Assembly: GCF_024519315.1 (NCBI RefSeq)
Contig: NZ_JANIIC010000006.1
Location: forward strand, 124,001-188,000
Length of the DNA stretch: 64,000 nt
Origin: Streptomyces malaysiensis subsp. samsunensis
GTDB lineage: Bacteria > Actinomycetota > Actinomycetes > Streptomycetales > Streptomycetaceae
Direction of reading: 5' to 3'
Of the stretch, positions 34,945-42,710 are shown piece after piece. The notes below the pieces were generated by a model, which ran no database searches, was not told where the DNA came from, and saw only the letters and a list, made by a program, of their open reading frames with translations. A program made the translations under genes and the position numbers. Position 1 is the stretch's first letter. Every line of letters starts with the position of its first letter.

Positions 34945-35478
34945 ATGTGTCCGCCGCGCGAGGCGCTGGCCGAACTGGACGACGCCGGGGAGTGGCACGA
35001 CATCTCCGGCTACATCGACCAGGGCTTCTATCTGGTGTCACTGCGCGAGCCCGTGCTCGACCGGTTCAAGAAGCGGATCGGCGAGCTCGGCGGATACAAC
35101 ATGTACACCATGTGGCCGCCCGTGCACGCCCCCGCGTTCGGCGCCCTGCGCCGCAAGGCGGAGGAAGAGGTCCTCGGCGGCTTCGAGGTGGCCGACCCCA
35201 AGCTCCCGGTCGTCGCCGACCAGAGCGGGGAACTGCTGACCGACGCGGCCGGTGTGCGCACCATGCTGCTCGACACCTTCAACCGCCCGATCCGCTGGCC
35301 GGACATGGTGGCGACGATGCGGGAGCAGGGCATCACCAAGGTCTGCATCGCGGGTCCGGACAACCTCTTCGGCCGGGTGACCAGCACCGGGGAGAACTTC
35401 GAGGTCGTGGCCATCGACGCCCGTAAGGCGATGCGCCCGCGTGTCCGCCAGCGGAGTGCCCGCCGGGCGAGGCGGTGA
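34945..35478 (+). pseudogene. 3' end of a malonyltransferase-like (FabD-type) gene
   Basis: A different frame from the baseplate gene reads ALAELDDAGEWHDISGYI, PPVHAPAFGALRRKAEEEVL, DPKLPVVADQSGELLTD, RPIRWPDMVATMREQGITKV and AGPDNLFGRV. This is the C-terminal half of an ACP malonyltransferase (the HxPxF..L motif, the PVVSN-like strand and the GVT...GPG loop). The nucleophile GHSxG region is absent. It is probably the relic of a natural-product or fatty-acid gene brought in by deletion. Confidence 0.65.
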
Positions 35479-35528
35479 CCGCCGTTCCACCACGCCGGCC
35501 ACGGCCCGACCCCGATCATCGTCCGCCC

Positions 35529-35592
35529 GCCTGATGGAGGCGCTGCCCCCGGGCGGCGCCGCCTGATGGAGGCGCTACCCCCGGGCGGCGCC
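35529..35592. repeat. 32-bp direct duplication
   Basis: A 32-base unit starting GCCTGATGGAGGCGCT and continuing with a CCCCCGGGCGGCG hairpin-like tail is present twice back to back (35529-35560 and 35561-35592), with one central difference. It lies upstream of the TetR gene, just after the injection-system remnants. Confidence 0.7.
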
Positions 35593-35638
35593 CCCGGTGA
35601 AATTGACTGATCGATCTCGAACGGGTTAGCGTGCCGGT

Positions 35639-36247
35639 ATGGCACGGAGGAAGGAATTCGACCCGGAGGCCGCGCTGGACGCCGCGATGCGGCTGTTCTG
35701 GCGCAATGGCTACGAGGCCACGTCCACGAGCGATCTGGTGGACGGGCTGGGTATCGCCCGGGCGAGTCTGTACGGGACCTTCGGGTCCAAGCGCGGGCTC
35801 TATCTGGCCGCGCTCGACCGCTTTCTCTCCGGTGGCGCGGGGCCGAGCCCGGCCGACATCCTGGCGTCGCGTGAATCGGCCCTCGACGCCGTCCGGGACC
35901 TCCTGGAGACCAGCGCGGCGACCCCGGATCCGGGCACGCCCCAGGGGTGTTTCGCGGTCAACGCCACCGTGGAGCACGGCGATTCCGACCCCGAGATAGC
36001 GCGGCGCCTCGAAGGCAACCGAAGCCGCCTGGAGACCGCGCTCCACGGTGCGCTGCTGAGGGCCCGCGCGCAGGGCGAGTTGGCGCCCGGCGTCGATCCG
36101 AAATCGGCGGCGACCATGCTGGCCTCGCTCAACAGCGGTCTGAAGGTGCTGTCGTGCGCGGGCGAGGGCCAGCGTGACCGCATCACCACCACGGTCGACG
36201 CCGTCATGTCGATGCTGACCTCCCCGGCGGCCGCCACCACCGGCTGA
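35639..36247 (+). CDS. TetR family transcriptional regulator
   Basis: The 202-residue protein has the N-terminal HTH: ALDAAMRLFWRNGYEATSTSDLVDGLGIARASLYGTFGSKRGLY (quoted only in part as GYEATSTSDLV and SLYGTFGSKRGLY) and a TetR ligand domain with GCFAVNATVEHGDSDPEI, typical of the subgroup. No clear Shine-Dalgarno sequence precedes the ATG. TTGACT lies at 35603. The alpha/beta hydrolase gene starts 105 bases downstream on the same strand and is the likely target. Confidence 0.93.
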   Translation: MARRKEFDPEAALDAAMRLFWRNGYEATSTSDLVDGLGIARASLYGTFGSKRGLYLAALDRFLSGGAGPSPADILASRESALDAVRDLLETSAATPDPGTPQGCFAVNATVEHGDSDPEIARRLEGNRSRLETALHGALLRARAQGELAPGVDPKSAATMLASLNSGLKVLSCAGEGQRDRITTTVDAVMSMLTSPAAATTG

Positions 36248-36351
36248 CGGCCGCGATCCACGGCCGCGCGATCGCGGGATACACCCATGCTCCCGAGTGG
36301 CCCGTGTCTGCGCTAATTCAAGACTACTCAGTCCCGAAACATGGAGTGGCA

Positions 36352-37236
36352 ATGATTTTCGACCATCGCGGAGAGCCGGTCCGCACCGGCCGCGCCGCCG
36401 TCAACGGAACCAAGCTCCACTACCGAACGGCCGGCTCCGGCCCGGTGGTGGTGCTGCTCCACGGTGTGCCCAAGACCGGCTATCACTGGCGGCATCTGGT
36501 CCCGAAGCTGACCGCGCGGTACACGGTCGTCGTGCCCGACCTCCGTGGTCTGGGCGATTCCGCCCATCCCGCGGATGGGTTCGACGTGGCGACGATGGGC
36601 GATGACATCGACGCACTGATGGCCCACCTCGGACATGGGTCCTATGCCGTGATGGGGGAGGACTGGGGAGCGGTGGTCGGCTATCAACTCGCCGCCCGGC
36701 ACCGTGACCATGTGAAGGCCCTGGTGTTCGCCGAGGCGTTGCTGCCCGGGTTCGGCTTCGAGGGCCACACCGCTCTGACCCATGAGAACGTCTCGGGCGG
36801 GATGTTCCTGTGGCATCTGGGCTTCTATTTCCAGCCGGACGTGCCCGAGATGCTGATCGCCGGGCATGAGCGCGAGCTCATCACCCATATGCTGAAGGAG
36901 GAGCGCGACTACCCCGACACCGCCACCGCCGACGCGGTCGACGAATATGTGCGCTGCTACTCCATGCCCGGCGGTATCCGCTCGATGCTGGCGATCTACC
37001 GGGCGATGCTCGTGGACGCCGAACAGAACCGGCGGGCGGCGCGCACCAAGCTGGACATCCCGGTGCTGGCGCTCGGTGGTGACGCCTTCATCGGCGACCG
37101 GAACGAGGCCCAGATGCGGCTGCTCGCCCACGATGTCACCGGCCATGTCTTCACGGCCGGACACGATCTCGCCGAGGAGGTGCCGGACGAGGTGGCCGAT
37201 GTGCTGCTGCCGTTCCTGGCCGACCGGCTCATGTGA
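36352..37236 (+). CDS. Alpha/beta hydrolase, epoxide hydrolase/dehalogenase-like
   Basis: The ATG at 36352 follows GGAG; 294 residues. Motifs: LLHGVPKTGYHWRHLVPKL (oxyanion loop), VVPDLRGLGDSAHP, then MGEDWGAVVGY where the nucleophile elbow is G-x-D-W-G, i.e. Asp as in epoxide hydrolases and haloacetate dehalogenases rather than Ser. AGHDLAEEVPDEVAD carries the catalytic His. Substrate unknown; hydrolysis of an epoxide or haloacid is the family expectation. It follows the TetR gene. Confidence 0.9.
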   Translation: MIFDHRGEPVRTGRAAVNGTKLHYRTAGSGPVVVLLHGVPKTGYHWRHLVPKLTARYTVVVPDLRGLGDSAHPADGFDVATMGDDIDALMAHLGHGSYAVMGEDWGAVVGYQLAARHRDHVKALVFAEALLPGFGFEGHTALTHENVSGGMFLWHLGFYFQPDVPEMLIAGHERELITHMLKEERDYPDTATADAVDEYVRCYSMPGGIRSMLAIYRAMLVDAEQNRRAARTKLDIPVLALGGDAFIGDRNEAQMRLLAHDVTGHVFTAGHDLAEEVPDEVADVLLPFLADRLM

Positions 37237-37264
37237 GCTGAGCCCGGGGCCGCTCCCCACCTCG

Positions 37265-37300
37265 GCGCTCTCTTGCGGTTACTCAGGAGCTGTAGGAGAG
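37265..37300. promoter_or_regulatory. 36-bp element upstream of HxlR (copy 1)
   Basis: The segment shares GCGCTCTCT and GGTTACTC and a terminal AGAG with 38213-38248 at the same spacing (28 of 36 positions identical by eye). The ends CTCTC...GAGAG are inverted. It ends 7 bases before the HxlR start codon, so binding there would block its own initiation. Confidence 0.6.
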
Positions 37301-37307
37301 TCACCGT

Positions 37308-37688
37308 ATGGGGACCAAGCAGTACACCGGCGCGCCCGAAGACGCCGACCTGATGCGCGCGGACTCGCTGGCGCGGGAGATCTTCTCGGACATCGCCAAC
37401 AAGTGGGCGTTCCTGATCATCGAGTTCCTCGGTGAACGCACCCTGCGCTTCAGTGAGTTGCGCAACGAGGTCGAGGGCATCAGCCACAAGATGCTCACCC
37501 AGAACCTGCGCATGCTGGAGCGCAACGGCCTGGTCGAGCGGACGGTGCACCCCACCGTGCCGCCACGGGTCGAGTACACCCTCACCGAGCCGGGCCAGGC
37601 CCTGCGGGCGACGGTCGACGGCATGTGCGGCTGGACCCATAAGTACCTCGGCCGGATCGAGGACTCCCGCCGCCGCTTCGGCGCCTGA
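37308..37688 (+). CDS. HxlR family transcriptional regulator
   Basis: The 126-residue winged-helix protein has REIFSDIANKWAFLIIEFLGERTLRFSELRNEVEGISHKMLTQNLRMLERNGLVERT as its core (here abbreviated to NKWAFLIIEFL, RFSELRNEV and SHKMLTQNLRMLERNGLVER), the HxlR hallmark. It continues VPPRVEYTLTEPGQAL, also standard. It sits directly behind one copy of a 36-bp element; the second copy lies in front of the RidA gene, so HxlR probably regulates itself and RidA. Confidence 0.94.
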   Translation: MGTKQYTGAPEDADLMRADSLAREIFSDIANKWAFLIIEFLGERTLRFSELRNEVEGISHKMLTQNLRMLERNGLVERTVHPTVPPRVEYTLTEPGQALRATVDGMCGWTHKYLGRIEDSRRRFGA

Positions 37689-37706
37689 ACGAGACGGACA
37701 CCGGCC

Positions 37707-37741
37707 GCGCAGTGGCCCCGGCCTTCATGGGGCCACCGCGC
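37707..37741. terminator. Bidirectional hairpin between HxlR and RidA
   Basis: GCGCAGTGGCCCC (37707-37719) pairs with GGGGCCACCGCGC (37729-37741) with a single mismatch. It separates two convergent genes and can serve both. Confidence 0.7.
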
Positions 37742-37749
37742 GGCCACGC

Positions 37750-38157
37750 TCAGTCGAGGACCGCGGTGGCCTCGATCTCGACCAGATGCTCGGGTACGTC
37801 CAGCGCCGCGACGCCCAGCAGCGTGCCCGGCGGCACCGGGGTGACCCCCAGCTTCGCGGCCGCCCGGGCGGCCCCCTCCAGGAACAGGGGCATCTTCTCG
37901 GGGGTCCAGTCGACGACGTAGACGGTCAGCTTCACCACATCGTCGAAGGAGCCGCCGGCCCCGGCCAGGGCGGTGCCGACGTTGAGGTAGCACTGCTCGA
38001 CCTGAGCGGCGAGGTCGCCTTCGCCGACCGTGACCCCCTCGGCGTCCCAGGCGACCTGCCCGGCCATATGGACCAGCCTCGACCCGGTCGCGATCGACAC
38101 CTGCCGGTACGCCTCGACCTCCGGCAATCCGCTGGGGTTGACCAGGGTGATGGCCAT
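37750..38157 (-). CDS. RidA family protein
   Basis: The ATG at 38157 follows GGAAGG; 135 residues. YRQVSIATGSRLVHMAGQVAWD, GDLAAQVEQCYLNVGTALAGAGGSFDDVV and VVDWTPEKMP are the RidA/YjgF signatures, ending EHLVEIEATAVLD. RidA proteins hydrolyse reactive enamine/imine intermediates; some members act in other deamination reactions. The canonical Arg that binds the imine carboxylate is not at its usual place (P-PGTLLGVAAL precedes the final strand), so the exact activity is open. Upstream is the second 36-bp element. Confidence 0.92.
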   Translation of the reverse strand: MAITLVNPSGLPEVEAYRQVSIATGSRLVHMAGQVAWDAEGVTVGEGDLAAQVEQCYLNVGTALAGAGGSFDDVVKLTVYVVDWTPEKMPLFLEGAARAAAKLGVTPVPPGTLLGVAALDVPEHLVEIEATAVLD

Positions 38158-38212
38158 GCTGTCCGCCTTCCCGTCATGGGAGCCCATGGGCCCGCTGCCG
38201 CGAAACCCCTGA

Positions 38213-38248
38213 GCGCTCTCTCGTGGTTACTCGGAAACCATAAGAGAG
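38213..38248. promoter_or_regulatory. 36-bp element upstream of RidA (copy 2)
   Basis: This copy matches 37265-37300 at the same internal spacing, including GCGCTCTCT, GGTTACTC and AGAG, and is more symmetric in its centre (GGTTACTCGGAAACC). It lies 56 bases upstream of the RidA start. Confidence 0.6.
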
Positions 38249-38390
38249 TGGCCGCTGACATGGAAGAACGCACTTTTCGGTGACTGAGTCACCTTATGGT
38301 GACCGCCTGGGTCGGGGGTCTCGCGTACGGAGTCCGTGTACGGCCGGGCTTCCCGCTTTGTCATGTACGGGCTACAGTGGTGCAGCGTCG

Positions 38391-38404
38391 TGGGAGCGCT
38401 CCCA
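38391..38404. promoter_or_regulatory. Perfect CebR operator TGGGAGCGCTCCCA
   Basis: The 14-bp palindrome TGGGAGCGCTCCCA equals the known CebR box of Streptomyces, at which CebR represses cellulose and cello-oligosaccharide use until cellobiose or cellotriose is present. It lies 36 bases upstream of the Cip1-like gene start, where a bound repressor would block transcription. Confidence 0.9.
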
Positions 38405-38439
38405 AGCTCCCGATCCTCATCCTCGGCCGAAGGATCGCC

Positions 38440-39228
38440 ATGACCCCCACCCCATATCGCGCTCTGGCCGCCGCCGCGGTGGCCGTGGCGCTGGCGCTGA
38501 CCGCACCGGCCGCGCCACGGGCCTCGGCACAGCCGGCGGCCTGTGCCGCCAATGGCTTCTGCGAGGACTTCGAGTCCCAGACCGGGACCACCCCCGCCGG
38601 GCGCTGGACCACGGCCGTCGCCAACTGCTCGGGCACCGGCACCGCCACCGTGGACACCACCACGGCTCACGGCGGCACCAAGTCGGTGCGGGTCACCGGC
38701 AAGGCGGGGTACTGCAACCACGCCTTCGCGGGCACCTCGCTGTCCGATGTGCCGTCCGGCGGCGACCTCTACGCCCGCTTCTGGGTCCGCCACACCACCG
38801 CACTGCCCGCCCAGCACGTCACGTTCGCCGCCCTGCGCGACGCCAATGACAACGGCCGGGACCTGCGTATGGGCGGGCAGAACAAGGCACTTCAGTGGAA
38901 CCGGGAGTCGGACGACGCCACTCTGCCCGCGCAGAGCCCGGCGGGCGTCGCGCTCAGCACCCCGCTGCCCGTCAACACCTGGACCTGTCTGGAGTTCCGC
39001 CTCGACCGCACCGCGGGCCGCCTGGACACCTGGGTGAACGGCGGGCTCGTCACCGGTCTGGTGGTCGACGGCACCCCGACCCAGGACGTCGACCAGCAGT
39101 GGCTGAACCGGGGCGGGTGGCGGCCCGCCCCGGGCGACCTGCGGCTGGGCTGGGAGAGCTACGGCGAGGGCGACGACACCCTGTGGTACGACGACGTGGC
39201 CGTCGGCACCTCCCGTATCGGCTGCTGA
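38440..39228 (+). CDS. Secreted Cip1-like cellulose-associated protein
   Basis: The ATG at 38440 gives 262 residues: a signal peptide (about 1-28, ending ASA) and one beta-jelly-roll domain. It shows CEDFESQTG, GTATVDTTTAHGGTKSVRV, YARFWVRHTTALPAQHVTF, LRMGGQNKALQWNRESDD and LGWESYGEGDDTLWYDD, which resemble the catalytic-like domain of fungal Cip1 of Trichoderma reesei, whose structure is lyase-like. No carbohydrate-binding module is present. The role is inferred: an accessory factor in plant cell-wall breakdown. A perfect CebR box upstream supports a cellulose-linked function. Confidence 0.85.
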   Translation: MTPTPYRALAAAAVAVALALTAPAAPRASAQPAACAANGFCEDFESQTGTTPAGRWTTAVANCSGTGTATVDTTTAHGGTKSVRVTGKAGYCNHAFAGTSLSDVPSGGDLYARFWVRHTTALPAQHVTFAALRDANDNGRDLRMGGQNKALQWNRESDDATLPAQSPAGVALSTPLPVNTWTCLEFRLDRTAGRLDTWVNGGLVTGLVVDGTPTQDVDQQWLNRGGWRPAPGDLRLGWESYGEGDDTLWYDDVAVGTSRIGC

Positions 39229-39288
39229 GCGCCGGATACCGGATGGAGGTTCAGGGGTTCGTGGAGCACCAGCACCAGGTGCCCATGG

Positions 39289-39343
39289 CGGATCAGGCGT
39301 TCACGGCGGATCAGGGGTTCGGGGGGATCAGGGGTTCGGGGGA
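39289..39343. repeat. Short GATCAGGGGTTC direct repeats
   Basis: GATCAGG[C/G]GTTC recurs at about 17-18 base intervals from 39290 to the end of the convergent gene at 39344. The region lies between the Cip1-like gene and the secreted protein and looks like a non-coding slippage repeat. Confidence 0.6.
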
Positions 39344-40771
39344 TCAGGGGTTCAGGGGGAAACTGACCGACCGGGACTTCTTCCACTCCTCGTGCTCCAG
39401 GTCCTTGGCCTCGGTGCCGTCCCCGTACAGGTCGGCCGAGCCGCTGTCGGTGATCACCTGGGCTCGGGCGCCGGGCGCCGTGAGGTCGGGCACGTCCACC
39501 ACGATCTCCCAGCCGCCCGGGTCGGCCGTCGGCAAGTCGAGCCGCTTGACCGGCTGGTGTCCGGCGACGCCGTCCCAGGAGTAGAGCGCGTACGGGGCGC
39601 TGTTGTCCTCGGCCGCCCAGGAGCCGGCCACGATCAGGTACTGGCCCTTGTCGTTGCGGCGGATGTCACGGATGCTCAGACCCCCGAGGTCGAGGGTGAT
39701 CGGGTCGCCGAAGGTGGCGTGGGTGTCCTTGTTACCGCCTGACCGGGCCAGCTCGTCGGCATTGGTGACCGGGACCAGCAGCGCCTTGCCGCCCTCGGCC
39801 GGCGGCACCAGCGGCGCCCGGAAGCCGAGGTACGCGGTGGAGCCGGAGCCGGGCGCGAACTCCAGGCCCTCGACGTTGAATCCGTCGATCTGCTTGGGCA
39901 CCTGGCCGTCCGCGGTGCCCTTGGCGAAGCCGAGCCGGTCCCCGTTGGCCTTGTCCCAGGCCACCAGGTCCTCGCGCAGACCCCGGTAGGAGCCGTCGAC
40001 CTCGAGCTCGGTGTCGGCGCCCGAACCGGAGACGGTGGTGGTGAAGAGGGTGAAGCGGTCCTCCTTCGGCTCACCGTCCTTGTTGTTGCCCAGCGAACCG
40101 GTCCAGTAGATGGTGTCGCCGACGCGGGCCGCGGCCTCGATGTCGATCTCCTTGTCGACGTCGAGGTCGGAGCTGACGTCCCAGGTGCGCACCGGCGCGC
40201 CGGACGCGTCGCGCCGGTACAGGCGCAGGACGTTGGACTCGTCGTCGGCGACGACCATATAGCCGCCGCCGACGTCCACGGCGGCGGAGGAGTCGCTCGA
40301 GCCGGTCGGGTAGCGGGTGGCGGCGGCGTCCCGGACGGCGCCGGAGGCCGCGTAGTGCAGGGTGGTGGTGGCGCTCTTGCCACCGAGGCCGTTCACTCCG
40401 AGGGTGAGATCGGTGTAGCCCTTGCCGCGCGCCCTTACGGTCACCTTGCGGGTGGCGCCGGTGCCCGTCACCGAGACATCGCCGGTCCGGGCGACCGAGC
40501 CGCGGGTGGTGGCGGTCGCGGACACGGTGAGCGCGCCCGCGTCGGCGCCGCTCTGGCCGACCTTCACGGTCACGGTCGGGTCGCCGGTGGCGCCCACGGC
40601 GCCGGACAGGTACGCGTCGGAGAGCTTGATGGTCGGCGTGCCGTAACCCGTGCTCCCGGCCATCGCGGTGGCCGGAAGGGCCGAGAGCGCCGCGGCGCCG
40701 GCCACCAGCGCCAGCGCGGCGTGGCGGACCCGGCGGACCCGGCGCGGGGGAGCGGCATGGAACGGGACCAT
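39344..40771 (-). CDS. Secreted protein, DUF3616-like beta-propeller
   Basis: The ATG at 40771 follows AAGGG; 475 residues. A signal peptide with a basic N-terminus ends ATAMAG. Residues 35-150 form an Ig-like repeat region (TVTVKVGQSGADAGALTVSATAT, in part), and the rest shows IDGFNVEGLEFAPGSGSTAYLGFRAPL and TNADELARSG, the calcium- or phytase-like propeller feature I associate with DUF3616. Function unknown; probably an extracellular hydrolase or binding protein. It stands alone. Confidence 0.75.
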   Translation of the reverse strand: MVPFHAAPPRRVRRVRHAALALVAGAAALSALPATAMAGSTGYGTPTIKLSDAYLSGAVGATGDPTVTVKVGQSGADAGALTVSATATTRGSVARTGDVSVTGTGATRKVTVRARGKGYTDLTLGVNGLGGKSATTTLHYAASGAVRDAAATRYPTGSSDSSAAVDVGGGYMVVADDESNVLRLYRRDASGAPVRTWDVSSDLDVDKEIDIEAAARVGDTIYWTGSLGNNKDGEPKEDRFTLFTTTVSGSGADTELEVDGSYRGLREDLVAWDKANGDRLGFAKGTADGQVPKQIDGFNVEGLEFAPGSGSTAYLGFRAPLVPPAEGGKALLVPVTNADELARSGGNKDTHATFGDPITLDLGGLSIRDIRRNDKGQYLIVAGSWAAEDNSAPYALYSWDGVAGHQPVKRLDLPTADPGGWEIVVDVPDLTAPGARAQVITDSGSADLYGDGTEAKDLEHEEWKKSRSVSFPLNP

Positions 40772-40903
40772 CGTGAGTACCCTTCGTCGGCTGCGGGGCC
40801 GGTCGGCGGACCGGCACACCGCCCTGACGATGGATCATCTACATGACGTGGGCATGAATAATCTGCGAACGTGGCTCAAGCCCCGCCCGCGGGGCCGCCG
40901 TCG

Positions 40904-42184
40904 TCAGCAGACGCCGTCGCCCGGCTTGGGGTTCCCGAGCCCGAAGAGCGGCCGCAGCTTCAGCCCGGCCCAGGTGCCCAGGAGGGCGAAGGCGCCCCAG
41001 ATCCAGCCGTGCAGGCTGCCGGAGGCGATCCCCGCGAGGTAGGCGCCGATGTTGCAGCCGCCCGCCAGCCGGGCGCCGATGCCCATCAGCACGCCGCCGA
41101 GCACCGCCGCGGTCGCCGTTCGCCACGGCACACCGCGGTGCAGGGTCCAGGTGCCGCCGAGCGCCGCGGCGACCGCCGCGCCGATCATGATGCCGATGTC
41201 GGTGAGGCTGGTCTTGTCGGTGAGCACGGGCCCCGCGAGCATCTCCTTGTTCCCGGGCTGCTGCCACCAGCTCCAGCTCTCCGGATGGCCGCCGAGCGCC
41301 CGTACCAGCTCCGCACCCCACAGGCTGAAGGCGCTGGTGATGCCCCACGCGCCACCGGAGACGGCCAGCACACCGGCGCCCAGTGCGGCCAGCGCCAGCG
41401 CGCCGACCGCCAGCGGCCAGGAGCCGCGCAGGATTCGGGCGGCGGCACTGCGCGCGGAGGGCACCGCATCGATCGGCGGCGGGTTGCGGCGGGCCTGGAC
41501 GCGCCGGCTGACCAGGGCGATGGCGGCGAGCACCAGGATCGTCACCGCCCAGGAACCGAACCAGCCGATGTGGTCCGCCATGACGACCGGATCCAGCGCG
41601 GGCAGGTCCTTCCACAGGTCGAACTGCCAGGCGGCGAGGGTCGCTCCGGCGATGAAGCCGCCCAGCGTGAGCACGATCGAGGTCTGGCCCGAGCCGACCG
41701 CGAAGAGGGTGCCTGAGGCGCAGGCCCCACCGAGCTGCATGCCGACGGCGAAGACGAACGAGCCGATCAGCAGCCCGAGCCCCAGCGGTCCGGCCGAAGG
41801 CGCCGGCACGGATCCGAACAGTCCGGTCCCGGTGCCGATGAGCAGGGCGAACAGCGTGGCCGTGGTGCCGAGCAGCAGGGTGTGGGCGCGCAGTCCGGTG
41901 CCGTTGCCGACGGCCACCAGCTGCCGCCAGGCGGAGGTGAAGCCGAAGCGGGAGTGGAAGAGGGCGACGCCGAGCCCGAGGCCGAGCAGCAGCAGAACGC
42001 CGGGCTTGGCCCCATGGGCGGACCATACATACGCGGTCAGCGCGGCGGCGAGCAGCCCGGACACGGCGAGCGGCACCCGGCGCACCGGTGGCGCGGCGGG
42101 TGCGTCCGGCCGGGGGGCGGAGGTGGGTGAGGGGGACAGCAGTGCGGAGGTCTTCGCTGCCCCGGCGGGCGTGGCGGTGGTCAC
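40904..42184 (-). CDS. YeeE/YedE family sulfur (thiosulfate-type) transporter
   Basis: The 426-residue integral membrane protein has about ten hydrophobic helices. Its two Cys-containing motifs are GGACASGTLFAVG and AGGCNIGAYLAGIA, the conserved Cys residues that in TsuA/YeeE pass thiosulfate across the membrane. N-terminal residues 1-35 are an Ala/Pro-rich cytoplasmic tail. Substrate (thiosulfate or another sulfur species) is inferred. A 27-codon Cys-rich mini-ORF starts about 190 bases upstream, which may regulate it. Confidence 0.92.
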   Translation of the reverse strand: MTTATPAGAAKTSALLSPSPTSAPRPDAPAAPPVRRVPLAVSGLLAAALTAYVWSAHGAKPGVLLLLGLGLGVALFHSRFGFTSAWRQLVAVGNGTGLRAHTLLLGTTATLFALLIGTGTGLFGSVPAPSAGPLGLGLLIGSFVFAVGMQLGGACASGTLFAVGSGQTSIVLTLGGFIAGATLAAWQFDLWKDLPALDPVVMADHIGWFGSWAVTILVLAAIALVSRRVQARRNPPPIDAVPSARSAAARILRGSWPLAVGALALAALGAGVLAVSGGAWGITSAFSLWGAELVRALGGHPESWSWWQQPGNKEMLAGPVLTDKTSLTDIGIMIGAAVAAALGGTWTLHRGVPWRTATAAVLGGVLMGIGARLAGGCNIGAYLAGIASGSLHGWIWGAFALLGTWAGLKLRPLFGLGNPKPGDGVC

Positions 42185-42293
42185 GTGCGGACTCCGGAGA
42201 CGTTCGAGGGGATGTCACTGGGCGGAAGGGCCCGGCCGGGCGGCGCGGCGCCACGGCGGGCGGCGCGCGGTGGGGAAACCGGCCGGTTCCGGC

Positions 42294-42377
42294 TCAGCGG
42301 CGACAGAGGCCGTCGTCGACGCACCACGCCGAGCTCGCGAACAGCGCGAGACAGAGCAGATGGGCGGGTGCGGACAT
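42294..42377 (-). CDS. Candidate Cys-containing leader peptide of the sulfur transporter
   Basis: A 27-residue frame (ATG at 42377, TGA at 42296-42294) starts MSAPAHLLCLALFASSAWC and ends GLCRR; Cys occurs at residues 9, 19 and 25. It ends 109 bases before the sulfur transporter start. Small Cys-rich upstream ORFs in actinobacteria act as Cys-responsive attenuators of sulfur genes; the presence of three Cys codons fits. The ribosome site is weak (TGGGG). Translation is not shown by the sequence. Confidence 0.45.
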   Translation of the reverse strand: MSAPAHLLCLALFASSAWCVDDGLCRR

Positions 42378-42391
42378 GCACCCCAGGATAT

Positions 42392-42415
42392 GGTCCGGAT
42401 TTCAGAAACCGGACC
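42392..42415. promoter_or_regulatory. Inverted repeat upstream of the leader
   Basis: GGTCCGG (42392-42398) pairs with CCGGACC (42409-42415), with further TTT/AAA pairing inside, giving a 24-bp near-palindrome 15 bases before the leader ATG. It could be an operator or the transcription start region of the sulfur transporter unit. Confidence 0.5.
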
Positions 42416-42490
42416 CCGGTCTCACCATGTGATCTGTGGGGTCAGCCACAGGCCGAACCCCGAGGGCGTTCCCCGGGTGCCCGGGGCGTC

Positions 42491-42708
42491 TCAGCGCGGC
42501 CGCAGGCCGGTGAGCAGGGTGTTCACGGTGCCGGTCACAAGCTCGTCGAGCGGGCGGTCCCCGTGCACGCCGGTGGCCACGAGCACGGTGAGTCCCCGCA
42601 GGAGCGCCAGCAGGGTCATGTCGGCCCGGCCGGTGGTGTCGGGGTCGATGTCGCCGCGCGCCCGCGCCTCGGCCAGGAGGCGCAGCGGCGCGGCGAACGC
42701 CCTGTCGT
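42491..42708 (-). pseudogene. C-terminal fragment of a TetR regulator
   Basis: A minus-strand frame ending at the TGA 42491 reads LRLLAEARARGDIDPD, LTVLVATGVHGDRPL and TVNTLLTGLRPR, the last helices of the TetR ligand domain. The DNA-binding domain is absent; coding similarity stops at about 42708, where the opposite-strand SDR fragment begins. Confidence 0.7.
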
Positions 42709-42710
42709 TG

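Noticed and set aside
35603..35630. TTGACT followed by GTTAGC as a promoter for the TetR gene.
   Set aside because: The -10 hexamer is a poor match and spacing is 16; kept only as a remark in the TetR entry.
36304..36351. A third copy of the HxlR/RidA element before the hydrolase (CTACTCAGTCCCGAAAC).
   Set aside because: Only a few bases around TACTCAG match and the conserved ends are missing.
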